Source: Acidobacteriota bacterium
Lineage (GTDB): Bacteria > Acidobacteriota > Thermoanaerobaculia > Multivoradales > J023
Reading direction: 5' to 3'
Length of the DNA: 64,000 bases
NCBI GenBank assembly: GCA_029263315.1
Contig: JAJCXR010000045.1
Span: 186,001-250,000 of the forward strand
Shown here: positions 51,996-60,884 of the stretch, piece after piece
How the letters are laid out: the number at the start of each line of letters is the position of its first letter
Position numbering within the stretch: the stretch's first letter is position 1
The notes under the pieces: generated by a model
Seen by the model: only the letters and a program-made list of their open reading frames with translations
Database searches by the model: none
Told to the model about the DNA's origin: nothing
Position numbers and translations under genes: made by a program

Positions 51996-52357
51996 AGCGG
52001 TTGGCGGTGGTCGAAGACAATCCCGACAACCGTCTCTTGGTGCGGGCGATGTTGGAGGATACCTACGCTATCGTGGAGTACACGGACGGCAACGAGGCGG
52101 TTCTAGGCATCGCCGCCGAGCCGCCTGATCTGGTGCTCTTGGATATCTCGCTGCCGGGATTGGACGGCCTCGAGGTGCTCGAGATCCTGCGCCAACGGCA
52201 TGGTCTCGAGACGCTGCCGATCATCGCCCTGACCGCCCACGCCATGTCGGGGGACCGCGAGCGATATCTGAATCAAGGATTCGACGGATACGTCAGTAAG
52301 CCGATTGTCGATGAAGACCTCCTGCTGGAAACCATTGAGCGCCTTCTCCCTGTCTGA
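51992..52357 (+). CDS. Single-domain response regulator
   Basis: A 121-aa receiver with no output domain: LAVVEDNPDNR acidic pocket, Asp51 in VLLDISLPGLDG, Thr in IIALTAHAMSG and Lys in YVSKPIVD. It resembles CheY/DivK-type receivers that pass phosphate to or from Hpt proteins. The start is TTG at 51992, overlapping the hpt stop by 4 bp (translational coupling), and a GGGAGC motif lies upstream. Confidence 0.92.
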   Translation: MKRLAVVEDNPDNRLLVRAMLEDTYAIVEYTDGNEAVLGIAAEPPDLVLLDISLPGLDGLEVLEILRQRHGLETLPIIALTAHAMSGDRERYLNQGFDGYVSKPIVDEDLLLETIERLLPV

Positions 52358-52370
52358 GGGAGGTGGTCTA

Positions 52371-52413
52371 TGAGACCGATGGCCCGTTCTTCCATGGGAC
52401 GGAAGGGGTCTCA
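52371..52413 (+). other. Nested inverted repeat before the hybrid kinase gene
   Basis: TGAGACC (52371-52377) faces GGTCTCA (52407-52413), and an inner CCGT/ACGG pair sits within a CCC-GGG core. There is no U-tract, so it is more likely an mRNA structure or operator than a terminator. Confidence 0.35.
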
Positions 52414-52446
52414 GACGCGCCGACCTGACGGCTTTGGCGCCGGCCG

Positions 52447-54801
52447 ATGAATAGCTTCAGACTAGCGATCGAAATTCTCGTGGCCTTGGCGATGGCCGTC
52501 ATCGTCGTCAGAATGGGAATCACCGGCCGCCGTGAAAACTTCTCCGGCGAGCGGGGTTGGTCCCAAATCTTCGGCGGTTTCTGCTTGCTCCTGCTCGGCG
52601 CCGCGATCGATATTTCGGATCACTTTCCGGCTCTGAGCCGTTTTGTCATTCTCGGGCAGACGCCCTATCAAGCCATCGCTGAGAAGTTGGTGGGGTTCTT
52701 CGGCGGCTTCACCTTCCTGGCCATCGGATTCTGGCGGTGGTTGCCCCACATCACCGAGCGCCGTCGGGTCGAGCGGCAGCTGCGGCAGACCACCGCCGAG
52801 CTGCAGCACCGCGTGCGTGAAGGCTCCGCCGAGCTCAATCTGAACAAGTTGGACCTGGAGCGTGAGATCAGGCAACGGCGCATGGCCACGGCGGAGCTAC
52901 GGCGCAGCCGCGAGTTGTTGGAGAAGGTGGTCGGTAGCGCTCCGATCGCCCTCTTGGCGTGCGATATCGACGGTGAGGTCAGCCTGGCCAAGGGAAGATC
53001 TTTGCCGGCGGTGGGGTTTGCTTCGGAGCAGGGCGAAACTGGCTCCCTCTTCGAGCTCTATCCGCAGATCGCCGACAGCCTACGCCAGGCCTTGGCCGGA
53101 GAGCCGAGCATCTCGACCTTGGTGATCGACGATCGCACCTTCGAGTTCCTTCATTCCCCTTGGATCTCGGAAGAAGAGGTGATTCAAGGGGTGGTCACCG
53201 TCGGCACCGATGTGAGCGAATTGCATCAGGCCTACGAAGCTTTGCGCGAGGCCAAAGACCTGGCCGAAGATGCCAACCGCAGCAAGAGTCAGTTCTTGGC
53301 CAACATGAGCCACGAGCTGCGGACGCCCCTCAATTCCGTGATCGGCTTCGCCAACATACTGCGCAAGAACAAGGGCCAACGGCTCAACGAGCAAGACCTG
53401 CGCTACCTGGGCCGGATCCAAGACAACGGCCATCATCTGCTGACTCTGATCAACGAGATCTTGGACTTGTCACGCATCGAGTCCGGGCGCCTGGAGCTCG
53501 ATTGGACGGATGTCGACTTGCAAGCCCTGGTGCGCGACACGGTGGCCCATTTGCGCGGCTCAGGGGATGGTCAAGTGCCGATCCGCAAGAGCATCGCCAA
53601 AGGGGCGGCCAGCCTGCGAGCGGACGCCGTCAAGCTGCGACAAGTGCTGCTCAACCTGTTGAGCAACGCGGTCAAATTCACCGAAACAGGGCAAGTCGAG
53701 CTACGTCTGCACACCGACGAAGAGGGTATGCCCCAGCGATTGGAGGTCAAGGACACCGGGCCGGGCATCGCCAGCGAGGACTTGGAACGTATTTTTCAGC
53801 CCTTTCAGCAGGTCCATGGGGGCCAGCCGGGTACCCACGGTGGCAGCGGCTTGGGGCTGACGATTTCCCGCTCCCTATGCCGTCAAATGGGCTTCGATCT
53901 GCGGGTGGAAAGCACAGTTGGGAGCGGCGCTACGTTTTGGATCGACTTTCGGCCGGAGGTCACGGATTGGGAACCCGCCGCCAGCGCTGCTGAAGAGCTG
54001 GAGTCGGTGGACCGGCCGCGGCAATCCCTCACCGAACCCGACTCGCTGTTTACGGCGGCGCCGGTCCAGCTCGCCGGTCGTCGTATCCTGTTGATCGATG
54101 ACAATGTGGAAGCGCGCCTGTTGCTCACCGAGATGCTCCAGGAAATGGACTGTGAGGTGCTGACCGCCGGCAGCGGCGAAGAAGGGCTGGCCTTGGCGCG
54201 GGACAACCCCCCGGAGCTCATCATCCTGGATTTGATCATGCCGGAAATGAACGGCTGGCAGGTTCTGGCGAAGCTCAAGAACGATCCCCTCTTGCTCGCG
54301 GTCCCAGTCCTTGTCGCCAGTATCGTCGCAGAGGAGAAAAAGGGCTCCCTGTTGGGGGCCCTCGAGGTCCTCAACAAACCCATTTCCCGACGCCAGTTGG
54401 AGGATGTCCTCACCCGCTTGGTCATCCGCCGACCTTCAAAGATTCTGGTGGTAGACGACGAGGAGATGATCCGCCACCTGCTCGGCGAGCTCTTGGCTCG
54501 CCGCGGCTACGAGGTGCAGACCGTCGGCAGTGGGGAAGCTGCATTGAGCTTTCTGGAGTCGCATCAGGTCGACTTGGTGATCATCGATCTGATGATGCCA
54601 GGCATCGGCGGAAGGGGGCTGATCACGGCGCTGCGGTCGAAGGTCAAGTGGCGAGATTTGCCCATTCTGGTGGTGACGGGTATGCCCTTGCAGGATATCG
54701 CGCGCTCTCAGCTCAGCGAGCAGGTGGCGGCTATCATCCACAAGGGGCTCGACCTCGAGGAAGAGCTGCATCGTTCCGTTGCCGGATTGATCGGTGCCTG
54801 A
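52447..54801 (+). CDS. Membrane hybrid histidine kinase with two receiver domains
   Basis: A 784-aa kinase. The N-terminus has three hydrophobic helices (about 5-23, 40-57, 82-100, ending in FWRWLPHIT), then a coiled coil (105-155), a PAS-like domain (155-262), and HisKA with FLANMSHELRTPLNSVIG (His289). The HATPase has LLNLLSNAVKFTETG, DTGPGIAS, FQPFQQVHGG and GGSGLGLTISRSL. Two receivers follow: REC1 with LDLIMPEMNGW and LNKPIS, and REC2 with IIDLMMPGIGG and IHKGLD. It lies in line with the Hpt and single receiver genes upstream and the receiver-kinase downstream. It is a paralogue of the hybrid kinase at 37897. Confidence 0.93.
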   Translation: MNSFRLAIEILVALAMAVIVVRMGITGRRENFSGERGWSQIFGGFCLLLLGAAIDISDHFPALSRFVILGQTPYQAIAEKLVGFFGGFTFLAIGFWRWLPHITERRRVERQLRQTTAELQHRVREGSAELNLNKLDLEREIRQRRMATAELRRSRELLEKVVGSAPIALLACDIDGEVSLAKGRSLPAVGFASEQGETGSLFELYPQIADSLRQALAGEPSISTLVIDDRTFEFLHSPWISEEEVIQGVVTVGTDVSELHQAYEALREAKDLAEDANRSKSQFLANMSHELRTPLNSVIGFANILRKNKGQRLNEQDLRYLGRIQDNGHHLLTLINEILDLSRIESGRLELDWTDVDLQALVRDTVAHLRGSGDGQVPIRKSIAKGAASLRADAVKLRQVLLNLLSNAVKFTETGQVELRLHTDEEGMPQRLEVKDTGPGIASEDLERIFQPFQQVHGGQPGTHGGSGLGLTISRSLCRQMGFDLRVESTVGSGATFWIDFRPEVTDWEPAASAAEELESVDRPRQSLTEPDSLFTAAPVQLAGRRILLIDDNVEARLLLTEMLQEMDCEVLTAGSGEEGLALARDNPPELIILDLIMPEMNGWQVLAKLKNDPLLLAVPVLVASIVAEEKKGSLLGALEVLNKPISRRQLEDVLTRLVIRRPSKILVVDDEEMIRHLLGELLARRGYEVQTVGSGEAALSFLESHQVDLVIIDLMMPGIGGRGLITALRSKVKWRDLPILVVTGMPLQDIARSQLSEQVAAIIHKGLDLEEELHRSVAGLIGA

Positions 54802-55003
54802 CGCGACGTCGGGAGGGGTAGGTGAACGCCGGGAAGAAATCCGCCCGGTCGGATACATAATCCGGTGATATCATCAGATACGAAACTGGCATCACCCGGC
54901 CGCGGGGTATGAGCAAACTATAAGGCATGCACCGTGCACCTGGGTGCTGAGCACTTCTGTGTTCATCGTTGGATGCATCGCCGATAAATGAGGGGAGCAC
55001 ACA

Positions 55004-56437
55004 CTGGCCAAGGTTTTGGTGGTCGATGACGATCCTGTGACGCTGACGCTCGTCGAGAGCGCCCTGGTGAATGCCGGGCACTTGGTCTGGACAACCGAGA
55101 ACGCGTCCCGGGTTCGCCAGTGGATTCTCGAGCGCGATATCGACGCCCTGGTCCTCGATGTCATGTTGCCGGATACCAGTGGTCTCGATCTCTTGCGCTC
55201 TCTGCGCCAAGATCCCCTGATCGGTGGTTTGCCGATCCTCATGTTGTCGGCCCGCGGTGAATCCGAAGACCGGGTCCACGGCCTGAAACAGGGGGCAGAC
55301 GACTATCTGGCGAAACCCTTTGCGGTCGAAGAATTGGTGCTGCGGGTCGATCGCTTGGTGGCCCAGCGCCCCGGTGCCGTGCGGGACGATATCGGCCCCG
55401 GTTTGGAGGATCTGGAACGCTCCTTGGTCGACCGGCAAGTCGTTGGCAAGGTCTACTTTGGGCGGTATCAGGTCTTGGAGATGGTGGGTGAGGGGGCCAT
55501 GGGCATGGTCTTTCGCGGTTGGGATCCACGGCTCAAGCGGCCGGTGGCGCTGAAGACCTTGCGGATCCAACCCCAGGGGCTGGATCTGGACCGACCGTCG
55601 ATGATCTCCAACCTGTTGCAGGAAGCGGTCACCGTCGCCAAGCTCAATCACCCCAACCTGGTCGCCGTCTACGATGTGGCGCAGGGTCCCAAAGGGGCTT
55701 TCATCGCCATGGAATATGTCGATGGCATCAGCCTGGCGTCTCATCTCAAGCAGCACAAGACCCTGGCTCAGGCGCAAGTCGTCTCCCTTGGCCAAGGCAT
55801 TGCCCAGGGCCTCGACGCCGCCCACCAGCATCATGTCGTGCATCACGATGTGAAACCCGGCAATGTGCTCCTGTCCTTCGGTGGCGAGGTCAAGGTGACC
55901 GATTTTGGTGTTGCACACCTGGGCAACACTCTGGTGAGCGACGATGCCAAGGTCTTTGGCACACCCGGCTATCTACCACCGGAGACCTTGCTCAATGAGG
56001 GCTATAGCGAGGCCGGAGATCTCTTCGGTCTGGGCGCCATGCTCTATCAGTGCTTGGTGGGCAGGCTACCGTTTGTCGGCCGTACGCTACCCCAAGTTGT
56101 GCTCAGCACGGTGCGTGACGAAGTCGAGCCGCCTTCGGTCAACGCGCCGGGTGTCAGCGAAGACATGGACGCCCTGATTCTGGGTTTGCTGGCCAAGAAA
56201 CCACAAGATCGCATCGCCTCAGCCCGTGAGGTGATCGAGCGACTTTTGGCGATGGAAAGCGAGCCCTGGCAAGCCCCCAAGGGACGGCCGGGAGAGTCCG
56301 CGGTCAAGAGGTCCCCGGCCAAGTCGGGGGCAGATGAGGCCATCGACAAGGCCCTTCGGGACGGACGCTCCTGCCAGATTCCGTTGATCGACCCAACTGT
56401 CCCCCTCGAGCAATACCTCGCTCTCGTCCGAGACTGA
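55004..56437 (+). CDS. Receiver - Ser/Thr protein kinase fusion
   Basis: A 477-aa protein if started at CTG 55004, which has AGGGGAG 6 nt upstream and yields the standard receiver start (M)AKVLVVDDD; TTG at 55016 is the alternative. The receiver has Asp52 in LVLDVMLPDTSG and Lys in DYLAKPF. The kinase spans about 150-410, with GEGAMGMV, ALK, VVHHDVKPGNVLL (HHD instead of HRD, so non-RD type), TDFGVAHLG and GTPGYLPPE. The C-terminal 60 residues are a charged tail. It could convert His-Asp signalling from the adjacent relay into Ser/Thr phosphorylation. There is no transmembrane segment. Confidence 0.9.
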   Translation: MAKVLVVDDDPVTLTLVESALVNAGHLVWTTENASRVRQWILERDIDALVLDVMLPDTSGLDLLRSLRQDPLIGGLPILMLSARGESEDRVHGLKQGADDYLAKPFAVEELVLRVDRLVAQRPGAVRDDIGPGLEDLERSLVDRQVVGKVYFGRYQVLEMVGEGAMGMVFRGWDPRLKRPVALKTLRIQPQGLDLDRPSMISNLLQEAVTVAKLNHPNLVAVYDVAQGPKGAFIAMEYVDGISLASHLKQHKTLAQAQVVSLGQGIAQGLDAAHQHHVVHHDVKPGNVLLSFGGEVKVTDFGVAHLGNTLVSDDAKVFGTPGYLPPETLLNEGYSEAGDLFGLGAMLYQCLVGRLPFVGRTLPQVVLSTVRDEVEPPSVNAPGVSEDMDALILGLLAKKPQDRIASAREVIERLLAMESEPWQAPKGRPGESAVKRSPAKSGADEAIDKALRDGRSCQIPLIDPTVPLEQYLALVRD

Positions 56438-56644
56438 GGTCACCGGCCATCGGCGGCCGCGATGCCGCAACCTTAGTACACCTTTTCAAAAATACGCTGG
56501 TATTGGAGCGCCGATGCATCCACGTCCGCGGCGTTACGCTCACTGCAACAGAGCCCCACTATGCCTCGCTCGCAAGCCTTGCGGACGCGGCGCCTCGGGG
56601 CTCTCGATAGGTCACCGTATTTCCGAAAAAGTGTACTTAGGTGT

Positions 56645-57151
56645 TCAAGCCGCTTTCCGGATGTCTTCGATCACCTTGCGATGGTGGTGCAGGTGGATCT
56701 CGTTGAAGCGGAGCCACTGCAGGGGGGTCAGGGGCCCGAAGATGGGATGGGAAAAGCGCCATCCCGAGGCTTGCAAGACACCGATGTCGGGTTTCAAATC
56801 TGACCAGCGCTGGCGCTCCTTGGCCAAGGCTTCCCGTATCCGGTGACGGTCGATCTTTTGAGGCAGCACAGCTTGAGGTGCTTTGCCTTTGCCCCGCGGG
56901 ATGAAGCCGCTCCACAGGATGATCTTGCCGACCAGGGATGGGCCTCCGGGAACTGCCACGGGGCCGGTTCTCAGGGCAGTTTCAAATCTTTCTCCGGTGC
57001 CGGCCAGGGCGATGGCACAGTGCTCGACGTGCTCACCGATAGACCACTTTGAAACCTGGGGTGCCACCGCCGCCGCTTCCGATAGGAGCGATTCCAGATC
57101 ATCGATCTGCGATTCGAGGCGTCGTAGGAAGCGTTCGATCTTGCGCTGCAT
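56645..57151 (-). CDS. DUF1569/DinB-like protein
   Basis: A four-helix protein of about 168 aa of the DinB/YfiT-type superfamily, closest to DUF1569. The pattern is a first helix with ESQIDDLESLL, KWSIGEHVEHCAIAL (first His), then WRFSHPIFGPLTPLQWLRFNEIHLHHHRKVIEDI, supplying a cluster of His residues for a metal. Enzymatic function is unassigned; family members are thiol-dependent metal enzymes or remain unknown. I chose Met at 57151, with GGAG 8 nt upstream, over 57190. It is convergent with the receiver-kinase gene. Confidence 0.8.
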   Translation of the reverse strand: MQRKIERFLRRLESQIDDLESLLSEAAAVAPQVSKWSIGEHVEHCAIALAGTGERFETALRTGPVAVPGGPSLVGKIILWSGFIPRGKGKAPQAVLPQKIDRHRIREALAKERQRWSDLKPDIGVLQASGWRFSHPIFGPLTPLQWLRFNEIHLHHHRKVIEDIRKAA

Positions 57152-57235
57152 GGGGGTATCTCCGCTGAGCAGAGCCCCGGTGTCGGCCACCGCGGCGGAT
57201 GATTCTTGAGCTTGTCGAAGCCGAGATGCACAGGC

Positions 57236-57814
57236 TCAGGGCGCGTCGGTCGGCTGCTCGGCCGTCCCGTCCTCGGCCGTCCCGTCCTCGGCAGTCTCGT
57301 CCTCGGCGGTCCCGTCCTCCGGCGTCCCCACTTCAATCATTTCTTCCTCCGAAGGGACTGAGGGCTCAGCCCGCGGCATCTCGAAGCCCAGCAGGGTATT
57401 GGAGCTCAAGGTTTGCCACTGGGTCAGGCGCAGGGGATGGCCCTGGTGCCATTGGACTTCGAAGGTGAAGGCGACCTTGTCGCCAACCTGCAGATCGTCC
57501 CAGGCCGTCGCGGGGTCGATGGGAAAGGGCATGGCCATGGATTCCATGCCCACCACCTTGCCGTCCTGGTCACGGAATTCGGCGATGGCTTCGTGTTGGA
57601 TGAAGATTTCCGGTTTATGGGCCCCGGGGGACGGCAGCTGCCGGATGACACCACGGCTGGTGTAGACATCCGGCGGCGGTGGGGTTTTGCCACAGGCGGC
57701 GAAGACCAGGGGTAGGCAGAAAATGGCCATGAGCCAAGGGCTGCTGGTCGTGCCCCGACGGTGCGCACGGTGGTGCCGGGGGACCAACTTTGTCAATGTC
57801 TGCGAGCGCATCAT
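57236..57814 (-). CDS. CusF-like copper-binding lipoprotein
   Basis: A 192-aa protein. The N-terminal basic and hydrophobic stretch ends at VFAACGK, a plausible lipobox with Cys41. Residues 50-150 match the CusF/copper-binding OB fold: YTSRGVIRQLPSPG, IFIQHEAIAEFRDQDGKVVGMESMAMPFPI, VGDKVAFTFEVQW. The His and the Met-x-x-Met residues fit Cu(I) ligands. The C-terminal 30 residues are EDGTA-type repeats encoded by a 15-bp tandem DNA unit. It begins 8 bp after the small barrel gene, so the two form an operon. No CusA/B/C pump genes are in the window. Confidence 0.8.
   Translation of the reverse strand: MMRSQTLTKLVPRHHRAHRRGTTSSPWLMAIFCLPLVFAACGKTPPPPDVYTSRGVIRQLPSPGAHKPEIFIQHEAIAEFRDQDGKVVGMESMAMPFPIDPATAWDDLQVGDKVAFTFEVQWHQGHPLRLTQWQTLSSNTLLGFEMPRAEPSVPSEEEMIEVGTPEDGTAEDETAEDGTAEDGTAEQPTDAP
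57240..57316. repeat. 15-bp tandem repeat in the CusF-like gene
   Basis: The unit CGTCCTCGGCCGTCC is repeated about five times on the + strand with one or two changes per copy. It encodes an acidic pentapeptide tail (E-D-G-T-A type) at the lipoprotein C-terminus. Confidence 0.8.
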
Positions 57815-57822
57815 GGTTCCGC

Positions 57823-58401
57823 TCAGAGCTTGAAGCGCAGGATGGCGCCCAAGGTCATGGCATCGGTATCGAGCTCATCGAGGTCATTGAAGGCACCGAC
57901 CCGGTAATTGGCGTTGATGTCGACGCTCAAGCCCGGCAGGATGTCGAGCTCATAACCCAGGCGGCCGGCTAAGAACGGATCGGAGACGTTGTCCTGCAAG
58001 TCACTGGCGTAGGTGATGCCGACCCCGACCCCGGCGTAGAGCGAACGGCCCACCAGAATAAAGGCCAAGGGCGTGATGGAGCCTTCGCTGCTACCTCCAA
58101 AGCCGGATTCGTAGTATTCGAGGTCGATCTCGAAGCGAAAGAGGCCGCGCGGAACCCGTTGGTAGGAGGCGACGATGGCGTAGCCGTCCTCTTCGATGTT
58201 GGCGGTGCTGTCGTCGCCGGCATCGTCGACCAGATCGTCGACGGTCTTGAAGAAATGCACGCCTAGGCCAAACCGATTCTCCGCTGCTTCGGCCGGTGAG
58301 GTAAGCATCAGGGCGCAACCCATGGTCAGGATGAGCAGGCTGGGGACGAGGGCCTTAGGGCCCGCGCCAAGCGGACCCTTTGGGGCTTTGTTACGCTGCA
58401 T
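57823..58401 (-). CDS. Small outer-membrane beta-barrel protein
   Basis: A 192-aa exported protein with a signal peptide ending at SPAEAAEN. The mature part of about 150 residues consists of alternating strands with aromatic girdle residues (RFGLGVHFFKTVDDL, GLFRFEIDLEYYESGFG, GRSLYAGVGVGITYAS, LSVDINANYRVGAF) and ends in ILRFKL, the terminal-aromatic pattern read by the BAM machine. An eight-stranded OmpW/OmpX-size barrel is inferred. I chose Met at 58401 because GGAGG lies 5 nt upstream. It is followed by the CusF-like lipoprotein gene. Confidence 0.82.
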   Translation of the reverse strand: MQRNKAPKGPLGAGPKALVPSLLILTMGCALMLTSPAEAAENRFGLGVHFFKTVDDLVDDAGDDSTANIEEDGYAIVASYQRVPRGLFRFEIDLEYYESGFGGSSEGSITPLAFILVGRSLYAGVGVGITYASDLQDNVSDPFLAGRLGYELDILPGLSVDINANYRVGAFNDLDELDTDAMTLGAILRFKL

Positions 58402-58542
58402 TGAAACCTCCATGTCGATCGACCGCCGTGACGGTCTAGGGCAGTGGCGGTGAGATGTCTGCCGCCTTCCTCCACGATAGGGCGGCAGCGTACCGAGAAT
58501 GGCTGGCGACGACAAGTCATTCCATGCGAGACTCCCAGTCCC

Positions 58543-59610
58543 ATGGGTTCGACGACATCCTTCCTCCGCTATCGAGTCGGTCCTCGAGCCCACCGGCGTC
58601 TGCTGGCCGATGGTTTGGGGCCGCAGACCGTCGCCGGTCTACTCGGCCCGGCCAGTGGCCCCAAGTGGTTGGCGTTGGCGGGATTGGATCGTGCCATCTT
58701 GGACTCGGGTCTGCTGGAGCCGTCGGCCGGTCGACCGCCGGTGCAATTGCTCGGCGCCTCCGCCGGTGCCTGGCGCATGTTGGCCTATGCCACAGCGCAG
58801 CCGCTGGACGCTCTGCAGCGGCTTGAAGACGGTTATATCGGGCAGGTTTTCACCCGTCGGCACACCGCCAGGCAGATCAGCGACCGTTACCGAGAGCTCC
58901 TCCGGCACGTGGCGGGGCCATGTCTTTCCACAGTGTTAGACGGCGGCGCCGGGCGCGATCTGGCCATCGTCACCAGCCGCATCCGCGGCCTGCGGTCCCG
59001 ACCCGGCATGGCGGTCCTGTTGCTGGCCGCCGCCGCCCTGCACCTGGCGACGCCGCGGGCGACGGATTGGTTGTTCGAACGGGTGCTCTTCCACAGCAGC
59101 CCACAGCGGGCCAGAAGGCCACTGGGCGGGCGCCTGGTGTCGCTGACCGAGGACAACCTGTTGGCGGCCGTGCTGGCCAGCGGTTCGGTGCCGTTCTACC
59201 TCCAGGCGGTGGAGGATTTGCCGGGGGCGCCCCGCGGCGCCTACATCGACGGTGGGCTCACCGACTACCACGTCAACGCGACGACCCTACCCGACATCGA
59301 CGGCGTCTGGCTCTTGCCCCACTACTGGCACCATGTGGTTCCCCGCTGGCTGGACAAGGGGCGTCGACACCGCGATCTATCGTCCCAACAAGCGCAGGAC
59401 GTTCTGCAGATCTACCCCACAACGGCCTTTGTCGCCGGTTTGCCCGACGGTCGTCTGCCGGACCGGGAGGATTTCAAAATCTTTGCCGATCGTCCCCAAG
59501 ATCGCATGCGACGATGGCGGCAGGTGGTGCGTCGGAGCGAGCTCTTGGGTGCCGAGCTGACCAAGGACCTGGCCAGCGGTGCTTGGTGTGACAAATTGGA
59601 AGCCTGGTAG
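58543..59610 (+). CDS. Patatin-like phospholipase
   Basis: A protein of about 355 aa. It carries the Ser-Asp dyad of patatins: the nucleophile in LLGASAGAWRMLAY (GxSxG) and the acid in YIDGGLTDYHVNA (DGG). A glycine-rich SGPKWLALAGLD segment may form the oxyanion hole. It is probably a cytoplasmic or membrane-associated acyl hydrolase. The frame is open to 58444, but the upstream part overlaps the divergent barrel promoter region, so I use Met 58543; no strong ribosome-binding site is visible. It is followed after 11 bp by a CoA-transferase gene, so co-expression is likely. Confidence 0.8.
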   Translation: MGSTTSFLRYRVGPRAHRRLLADGLGPQTVAGLLGPASGPKWLALAGLDRAILDSGLLEPSAGRPPVQLLGASAGAWRMLAYATAQPLDALQRLEDGYIGQVFTRRHTARQISDRYRELLRHVAGPCLSTVLDGGAGRDLAIVTSRIRGLRSRPGMAVLLLAAAALHLATPRATDWLFERVLFHSSPQRARRPLGGRLVSLTEDNLLAAVLASGSVPFYLQAVEDLPGAPRGAYIDGGLTDYHVNATTLPDIDGVWLLPHYWHHVVPRWLDKGRRHRDLSSQQAQDVLQIYPTTAFVAGLPDGRLPDREDFKIFADRPQDRMRRWRQVVRRSELLGAELTKDLASGAWCDKLEAW

Positions 59611-59621
59611 GGAAGGGGACG

Positions 59622-60884
59622 ATGGGCATGGGACAAGTTGACGACCAACGGAGCAAAGCGAAGCCGGACCCTGAGGGGTCGGCGCCCCTGGCGGGGCTGC
59701 GGGTTCTGGAAATGACCGAAGCCCTGGCCGGTCCCTACTGCGCCATGATGTTGGGGGATCTGGGGGCCGACGTCATCAAGATCGAGCGCCCCGGCAGCGG
59801 CGATCAGTCGCGGCGCTGGGGGCCTCCGTTCTTGGAAGGGGAGAGCGCCTACTATCTGTCGGTGAATCGCAATAAGCGCAGCCTGGAGCTCAATATCAAG
59901 GAGCCGGCAGATCGCCAGCTGTTGCACGACTTGGTGCGCCGGAGCGACGTCTTCTTGCACAACAACCCGCGCCAAGAATCGCTGCGGCGCCACGCCATCG
60001 ACGCCGCGACTTTACAGGGCCTGCAGCCCCGATTGATCTACGCCGCCATCAGCGGCTACGGCCACACTGGACCCAAGGCCGGGCGCAGCGGCTACGACCT
60101 CATCGCCCAGGGGGAGGCGGGCCTGATGGCGTTGACCGGTGAGGCGCAACATGGTCCCCTGCGCTTTCCCACCGCCATGGCCGACATCACCGCCGGGCTC
60201 TATACCCTGATCGGGATCTTGACCGCCCTCTACCAACGGGACCGGCCGCCCCAGGGTGCGGAGCGAGGCAGCGGCCGAGGGCAAGTCATCGATGTGGCGT
60301 TGGTGGACTCCCAAGTCACCTGGCTGGCCAATGTCGCCGGCACCTATTTCGCCACCGGCGAGCGTCCGGCCAAGATGGGCAACGCCCATCCGGCGATCAC
60401 CCCATACCAACCCCTGCAAGCCCGCGACAAGATGTTGATCGTCGCCGTGGGCACGGAGCGTTTGTGGGAGAAGTTTTGCTCCGTCCTAGAGGTGGACAAC
60501 AGCTTGTTGACCGATCCCCGCTTCGCCACCAATGTCGACCGCAATGTGCATCGGAGCGAGTTGGTGGCAAGGCTCGAACACCTGATGGCGGCGCAGGACG
60601 CCGATCACTGGGTTGAACGGCTGGTGGCCCAGGGGGTGCCGGCGGGGCCAATCCAGTATCCCGATGAGACCCTGGTGGACGAGCATCTGCTGGCCCGCCG
60701 CATGATCGTCGAGTTGGAGCATCCGATGATCGGCACCGTCAAATCCCTGGCCTGCCCAATCCACATGTCGGGGCAGGGACCGACCTACCGGCGCTATCCC
60801 CCCAGGTTAGGGGAGCACAACGAGGAAATCCGTGCCGCCTGCCGTCCCGGGCAGCGCGCCCAGATGTTTCCGGAGGAATTCTAG
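59622..60884 (+). CDS. Class III (CaiB/BaiF) CoA-transferase
   Basis: A 420-aa family III CoA-transferase. The N-terminus LAGLRVLEMTEALAGPYCAMMLGDLGADVIKIERP is typical. The catalytic Asp lies in FPTAMADITAGL (about residue 188). SGYGHTGPKAGRSGYDLIAQ and GNAHPAITPYQPLQARD are further family blocks. These enzymes move CoA between carboxylic acids; the substrate (oxalate, carnitine, succinate derivatives) cannot be read from the sequence. AAGGGG precedes the ATG. The 3' end overlaps the convergent methyltransferase gene by 4 bp. Confidence 0.93.
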   Translation: MGMGQVDDQRSKAKPDPEGSAPLAGLRVLEMTEALAGPYCAMMLGDLGADVIKIERPGSGDQSRRWGPPFLEGESAYYLSVNRNKRSLELNIKEPADRQLLHDLVRRSDVFLHNNPRQESLRRHAIDAATLQGLQPRLIYAAISGYGHTGPKAGRSGYDLIAQGEAGLMALTGEAQHGPLRFPTAMADITAGLYTLIGILTALYQRDRPPQGAERGSGRGQVIDVALVDSQVTWLANVAGTYFATGERPAKMGNAHPAITPYQPLQARDKMLIVAVGTERLWEKFCSVLEVDNSLLTDPRFATNVDRNVHRSELVARLEHLMAAQDADHWVERLVAQGVPAGPIQYPDETLVDEHLLARRMIVELEHPMIGTVKSLACPIHMSGQGPTYRRYPPRLGEHNEEIRAACRPGQRAQMFPEEF

